A stretch of 24,494 nucleotides of DNA, from the IMG/VR virus record IMGVR_UViG_3300012532_000064, positions 1-24,494 of that record; one strand, written 5' to 3'. Source of the stretch: a virus. Position numbers and translations under genes: made by a program. The notes beneath the pieces were generated by a model. The model saw nothing but the letters and a program-made list of their open reading frames with translations, made no database searches and had not been told where the DNA came from. Below, piece by piece: positions 23,115 through 24,494 of this stretch (positions are counted from its first letter, which is position 1; the number at the start of each line of letters is the position of its first letter).

Positions 23115-24493
23115 CAGCGTCGACCAATCTCGTGCATCGGCATTTCGTAGCCGAAGATTTCGCAGGACCGGTTGGCTTCAGCGTTCTGGAACCGGATTTG
23201 GCAGAGTGGCCCGACGCCCAGCCGACGCAGCCGTTCGCGGCCCGTCGTGAGATCATGGCTGACAGTCGCGCCGGCCACGGCGTTCAGCCGGCCGACCTTC
23301 GGCACGATCGAGAGCGTCCCGCCGGTTTCCACCTTGGTCAGAATCGCCATCTGGCCCCAATAATGGGTGATGTCCGGCGCGTTCCCCGAGTGGAATTTGC
23401 CGGTGACGTCGAAGTCGACGGCCGTTGCGGCGCCGTCGCGGTAGGTGCCCGGCGTCACGCTGTAGACGTAGCTGTCGCCGCCGCACACAACCGGAACGAG
23501 CACTTCGTTGGCGTCGAAGATGACCCCGGCCCCGGTCGGCGTGAAGGCGTCCGTCTTGTGGGGCCCGAGCCAGCACTTCCGCGAGATGTCAAAGCTGACC
23601 CAGCGGGTGAAGTCCGTCCCGCCGGCAGGCGCCAGAAACAGGTCGTAGGAGTGCTTCAACGGATCGTAACGGGCGAACGCGCTGGGGAAGAGCGCCCGGT
23701 TGAAATAGGTGTCGGTCGAGAACCAGGGATGAACCTGCATGTCCGAGATGCAGCGGACTCCCTCGCCGTCCCATTCGTAGACCCCGTCCTCCGCGAGCCA
23801 GCGCGCCACGTCGCGGCTGACGATGACGCTGTCCGGAGCGATCGCGCCCTTCCCTTCGACGAGCTTGACCATGCGGAAGTCGTTGTTGGCCGAGCCGATC
23901 ACCTTCCAAATGATGTCGCGGCGCGCGATCCCCAGCTCGTCGCGGCGCGGAATGATCGCCGTGATGCCGAGCCGATCCTTGCCGACCGGGAGCACCTTCA
24001 GGCTATTCGTCGCCGGCCAGGCGTAGAGCTTCCCGTCAGCCGAGTATCGGAGAGTGTCCGGTTCGCTCGTGCTCTTCCCCCACAACCGGCCCTTCCACTC
24101 GGCGCACAGCTCCAGGCGCGCGGGCGCCGCGCCCAGGTCGGTCTGCGCGGAGAAGAGCGAGAGATCGGCGTCCGCCGCATCGTCGCTGTAGGAGGTCGTC
24201 GTGTTGTCGTCGATGTCGAACCACTCAAAATACTCGGTCCCTGGGCCGGTCGCCGTCCGGTAAAGGCGCCGGCAGTTGATCGACGGGTCCGCGCTTTTTG
24301 GGATGTTCGTCAGCGCGATCAGCTGCGCGGCGACCGTGACGGTCAGGCTCGCCACGCTGCGGCCACCCTCCGCGATGATGGCGCCCAGACTGTTTTTGAT
24401 CGCGTAGGCCACCTTCACGCGGAACGTGCCCGTCAGCGCGCCCGCGGCGCCAGCGGCCACGGTAGGCGCCTTGTTCGGAGTTGGGATCGCCAG
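23114..24493 (-). CDS. Tail hub/nozzle-type protein, mirror copy, 5' truncated
   Basis: Identical right-arm copy of the partial gene at 2-1381. Its 5' end runs off the right edge of the window at exactly the symmetric position, as expected if the whole contig is a fold-back. Confidence 0.7.
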   Translation of the reverse strand: MAIPTPNKAPTVAAGAAGALTGTFRVKVAYAIKNSLGAIIAEGGRSVASLTVTVAAQLIALTNIPKSADPSINCRRLYRTATGPGTEYFEWFDIDDNTTTSYSDDAADADLSLFSAQTDLGAAPARLELCAEWKGRLWGKSTSEPDTLRYSADGKLYAWPATNSLKVLPVGKDRLGITAIIPRRDELGIARRDIIWKVIGSANNDFRMVKLVEGKGAIAPDSVIVSRDVARWLAEDGVYEWDGEGVRCISDMQVHPWFSTDTYFNRALFPSAFARYDPLKHSYDLFLAPAGGTDFTRWVSFDISRKCWLGPHKTDAFTPTGAGVIFDANEVLVPVVCGGDSYVYSVTPGTYRDGAATAVDFDVTGKFHSGNAPDITHYWGQMAILTKVETGGTLSIVPKVGRLNAVAGATVSHDLTTGRERLRRLGVGPLCQIRFQNAEANRSCEIFGYEMPMHEIGRR

Positions 24494-24494
24494 C

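Larger units (their letters stand above)
12248..24494 (-). repeat. Right arm of the window-wide perfect inverted repeat
   Basis: This is the reverse complement of bases 1-12247; position x in the left arm corresponds to 24495-x here. It carries a second identical copy of every gene on the - strand and adds no new sequence. If the palindrome is an artefact, annotations in this arm should be merged with the left-arm ones and not counted as gene duplications. Confidence 0.97.

Noticed and set aside
1-24494. True duplication giving two functional copies of a phage module
   Set aside because: The arms are identical with no spacer, and the junction and both ends lie inside genes; natural duplication would not be expected to give this exact symmetry.

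Overview
The window is one 12,247-bp sequence followed directly by its own reverse complement. The symmetry axis lies between bases 12247 and 12248 with no spacer, and the two ends of the window are also complementary. Every gene therefore occurs twice: on the + strand in the left half and on the - strand in the right half (right position = 24495 minus left position). I found no difference between the arms. The axis falls inside a long open reading frame, which then reads on into its own antisense strand, and each outer end cuts through another gene. The simplest reading is a fold-back artefact (assembly, amplification chimera, or a long read that turned around at a fragment end). A true head-to-head structure, such as a hairpin-telomere replication intermediate, is possible but less likely. 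The real information content is about 12.2 kb.

The DNA is G+C-rich (about two thirds by eye), densely coding and all on one strand per arm, with stop/start overlaps or abutting genes nearly throughout. It is part of the late structural module of a tailed bacteriophage or prophage of a high-GC bacterium. The host cannot be named. No capsid, portal, terminase, lysis, replication or integrase gene, and no tRNA or CRISPR, is present.

Left arm, in order: a 5'-truncated beta-rich tail hub/nozzle-type protein (2-1381); an HNH endonuclease inserted between structural genes (1381-1815); a tail fibre with a C1q-like C-terminal domain (1812-2999); a tailspike-like protein with a G8-like region, a parallel beta-helix and a carbohydrate-binding-like end (3000-5516); an 87-bp gap; a virion-associated protein (5604-6389); a 23-codon micro-ORF (6391-6462); a Pro/Gln-rich protein (6463-6915); a small basic protein (6915-7106); a hydrophilic, mostly helical virion/ejection-type protein (7107-8132); and a very large multidomain protein starting at 8119 and cut at the axis after 1376 authentic residues.

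The order suggests that the first genes build the tail tip and host-binding apparatus and the later ones encode proteins carried in the virion and possibly delivered at infection. The most interesting content is in the last gene. It joins a complete-looking GGDEF domain (GGDEF signature plus RxxD inhibitory site) to a ParB-like domain in one polypeptide, as in the 'polyvalent protein' style of phage effectors. Inside it lies a second reading frame (10040-10306) with much stronger GC3 bias than the host frame, which may be an overlapping gene. The right arm repeats all of this in reverse.
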